Positions 62,119-64,000 of a DNA stretch of 64,000 bases are shown here, piece by piece. Each line of letters begins with the position of its first letter. Positions within the stretch are counted from its first letter, which is position 1. Origin of the DNA: Omphiscola glabra (Eukaryota; Mollusca; Gastropoda; Lymnaeidae). Both the position numbers and the translations under genes were made by a program. Under the pieces are notes generated by a model, which was not told the DNA's origin, did not search any database, and saw only the letters and a list, made by a program, of their open reading frames with translations. Where the stretch lies: assembly GCA_964017045.1 (NCBI GenBank), contig OZ024794.1, positions 20,839,316 to 20,903,315 on the forward strand, read 5' to 3'.

Positions 62119-62160
62119 CTAGCGAGTACCCGGCATGCGTTGCAATGCCACTCATCGAAA
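62093..62160. repeat. (TA)n and 'CCCGGCATGCGTTGCAATGCC' interspersed motif
   Basis: About 14 TA repeats lead directly into CTAGCGAGTACCCGGCATGC followed by GTTGCAATGCC. A motif of this kind (TAG-GTACCCGGC...GCGTTGC after a TA run) recurs in many invertebrate genomes, from memory, and is probably the end of an interspersed element whose class I cannot name. Confidence 0.55.
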
Positions 62161-62344
62161 TAAAGTGTCTGTGTTTTAATAATTTTGTTGTAAGTTCTTC
62201 TAATAACCACCTTTTTTTAACCTTCTGGTGCGTATTCGAATTAAATAGAAGGTTTTAAGAAGTGTCAGCAGACCACACGCAGCTGCCCGTGTGGGAAGCA
62301 TGGATTTTCGAAATTTAGTCCCAAAACTTATAGCGATTGATACC

Positions 62345-62800
62345 CCCATGAAATAGCTATGTTTGAAATTATATTTATATGACTCATTTATTACATATAA
62401 ACAAATTTAGGGCCCCCGACCCCAAAAGTAATATTGTGAAATATTTGTACTAAATCAGAAACCTATTTATTAAGTAACATATACAAAATGAAATGTCACA
62501 GTTTATATTTAATGTAATTCCACCCACTTATGTAATAGCTCTGTTTGACGTTATATTTACATAGCTCATATAAGAAAAAAAAAAGAATTTAAGGCCCCCG
62601 GCCCAAAGCGGAATATTGTAAAATATTTGCACTTCTTTAGAAACCTAATGCGGGCCTGCACACAACAACTCACTGAAAGTTTATCGCATTCAGATGAATA
62701 GTATAGGAACTCATACGGAAATTATATTTAAATAGCTCATATTATAAAGAAAAACTACTATAGGGCCCCGGTCCAAAACTGGTAATTCTTTGTAAAATGA
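62345..62800 (+). repeat. Three diverged 175-185-bp direct repeats
   Basis: The anchor AATAGCT, TATATTTA and GACTCAT or GCTCAT segment occurs near 62370, 62553 and 62726, each followed about 30-40 bp later by a GGGCCCC/CGGCCCAAA block and a TTGTAAAAT or similar stretch. Divergence is large, so these may be old tandem copies or part of the interspersed element that starts at about 62120. The final 62801-64000 is AT-rich DNA without recognisable features. Confidence 0.55.
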
Positions 62801-64000
62801 ATGGGTTTTGATATTCATGGATATACTTTTGTAAATGTACTTACATTGTGTTAACGTCATTGATTTTCTTAATTCGTAAAATGAGAATATAGCATCTATT
62901 TTTCATAACAGTAATATCATTGGATTTAAAGATATAAAATTGTACACACCCTATTTCCTAGCCCCCATATATATGTACCTAAGAAGGCAAATTATTTGTC
63001 AAATTCATTTTGAGACGTATAGTGTGCTGCCATGTGCAAATTAAACTATTGAATTACACCTTCCCCCTCCGCCAAAAAGCGTTTTAAAGAAATTAATAAA
63101 ATCATCCATGGGATTGTAATCCACTTACTTACGCAAAAACAATTTTTTTTGCATTTCAAATGCTTTGTTCTTATTTAAATGAGTGATAAGTGCATTAGTG
63201 GATGCTATTTGGATATGTAGTTTCGCTGCACTGATTGCATTAAACGGCATTTTCGTATTAAAAGTATATTTAAAGGTTAGTTGTTTTGTTTTTTTTCTTA
63301 TTTATACATTTCATAAATGTATATTTTTGGAAAGAATAAAAGTAAACATTTATTAAACGTTAAAAATAAAAAGCTAAAATTGTATTTCATTTTTTAAATT
63401 GTAGCAATTTAAAAAGCAATCTATTATATTTATTAATTTTACTGTTAGGAAGGGGGAAATACATTATCAATTTTATTATGCGCAGTTATTAAATCAGATA
63501 AATTTTTGCATTGAATAAATAGATAATTTGAGTTCTGACGTCAGTTGCGTTATTATTTAGAACAAATGTAATTAGTTTTACTTTTATTACGCAATATTTG
63601 GAACGTACTTAAAAAATGCACTAAAATCAACAGATGTTTTGGTTTCCTCGATAAATGTGATTACAGTGTAATTCTTTGAGCATAATTTGTTTTATTAATT
63701 TTCATAACTTTCAACCACATATAAAATGTTTAAAATAGTTCCTTAGTTGTTACTCCAAATTTATTTGTAATTTATATTATTAATACTTAAAATTTTATTA
63801 AAATTAAAGCGAATATATAATATATTTTTCGCATTACCATTGATTCGAGTTCCTTAAAATAATAGAAGAAAACTATGATTGTTTTAAAAAATGGGAACGT
63901 ATTTAAATCGTATCGGTTTTTTGGAGTTAAGGTCAGCATAGATCATCCTTATATAATAGATGTATTACTACATCATTGCTATTCAAAATCACAACACATT

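Overview
This is eukaryotic, AT-rich, intron-rich animal DNA. Protein similarity, small exons with GT-AG introns, RTE/Jockey-like LINE fragments and many short hAT elements suggest a lophotrochozoan, most likely a gastropod mollusc. That assignment is inference. I find no bacterial, organellar or viral genes, no CRISPR array and no convincing tRNA or rRNA gene.

Genes. Three genes are supported. WDR54 (minus strand, 9 coding exons, 15432-22509, 324 aa) and CDC23/APC8 (plus strand, 14 coding exons, 22827-31278, 580 aa) stand head to head. Their start codons are 317 bp apart, across a presumed shared promoter that holds a perfect 10-bp palindrome of NRF1 type. I reconstructed both genes exon by exon, and every junction keeps the reading frame. 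CDC23 is the TPR scaffold subunit APC8 of the anaphase-promoting complex; WDR54 is a WD40 protein. A third gene (plus strand, 55747-57167, two coding exons, 293 aa) encodes a protein I do not recognise, with a Cys-rich start, a basic helical segment, a Pro/Ser-rich middle and a distinctive C-terminal block.

Layout. 0.1-14.9 kb is gene-free: LINE tails, two copies of a foldback MITE (one carrying a nested hAT insertion), several short hAT elements including one that looks like the horizontally transferred SPIN type, and many minisatellites. 15.2-31.3 kb is the gene pair, with a LINE relic in a WDR54 intron and a DUF4817-type transposase fragment in another. 31.3-55.5 kb is again gene-free and dominated by tandem repeats, including a 1.36-kb array of an 11-bp unit. 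55.7-57.5 kb is the third gene. 57.7-64 kb holds hAT elements, minor arrays and AT-rich DNA.

The most unusual properties are the density of unrelated minisatellites (about 25 arrays with unit lengths from 11 to 74 bp) and the density of short hAT elements with recognisable 8-bp target duplications. I did not find a new multi-gene system. The best leads are the SPIN-like element, the nested MITE, a minisatellite whose unit includes the tip of a neighbouring hAT element, and the unrecognised gene.
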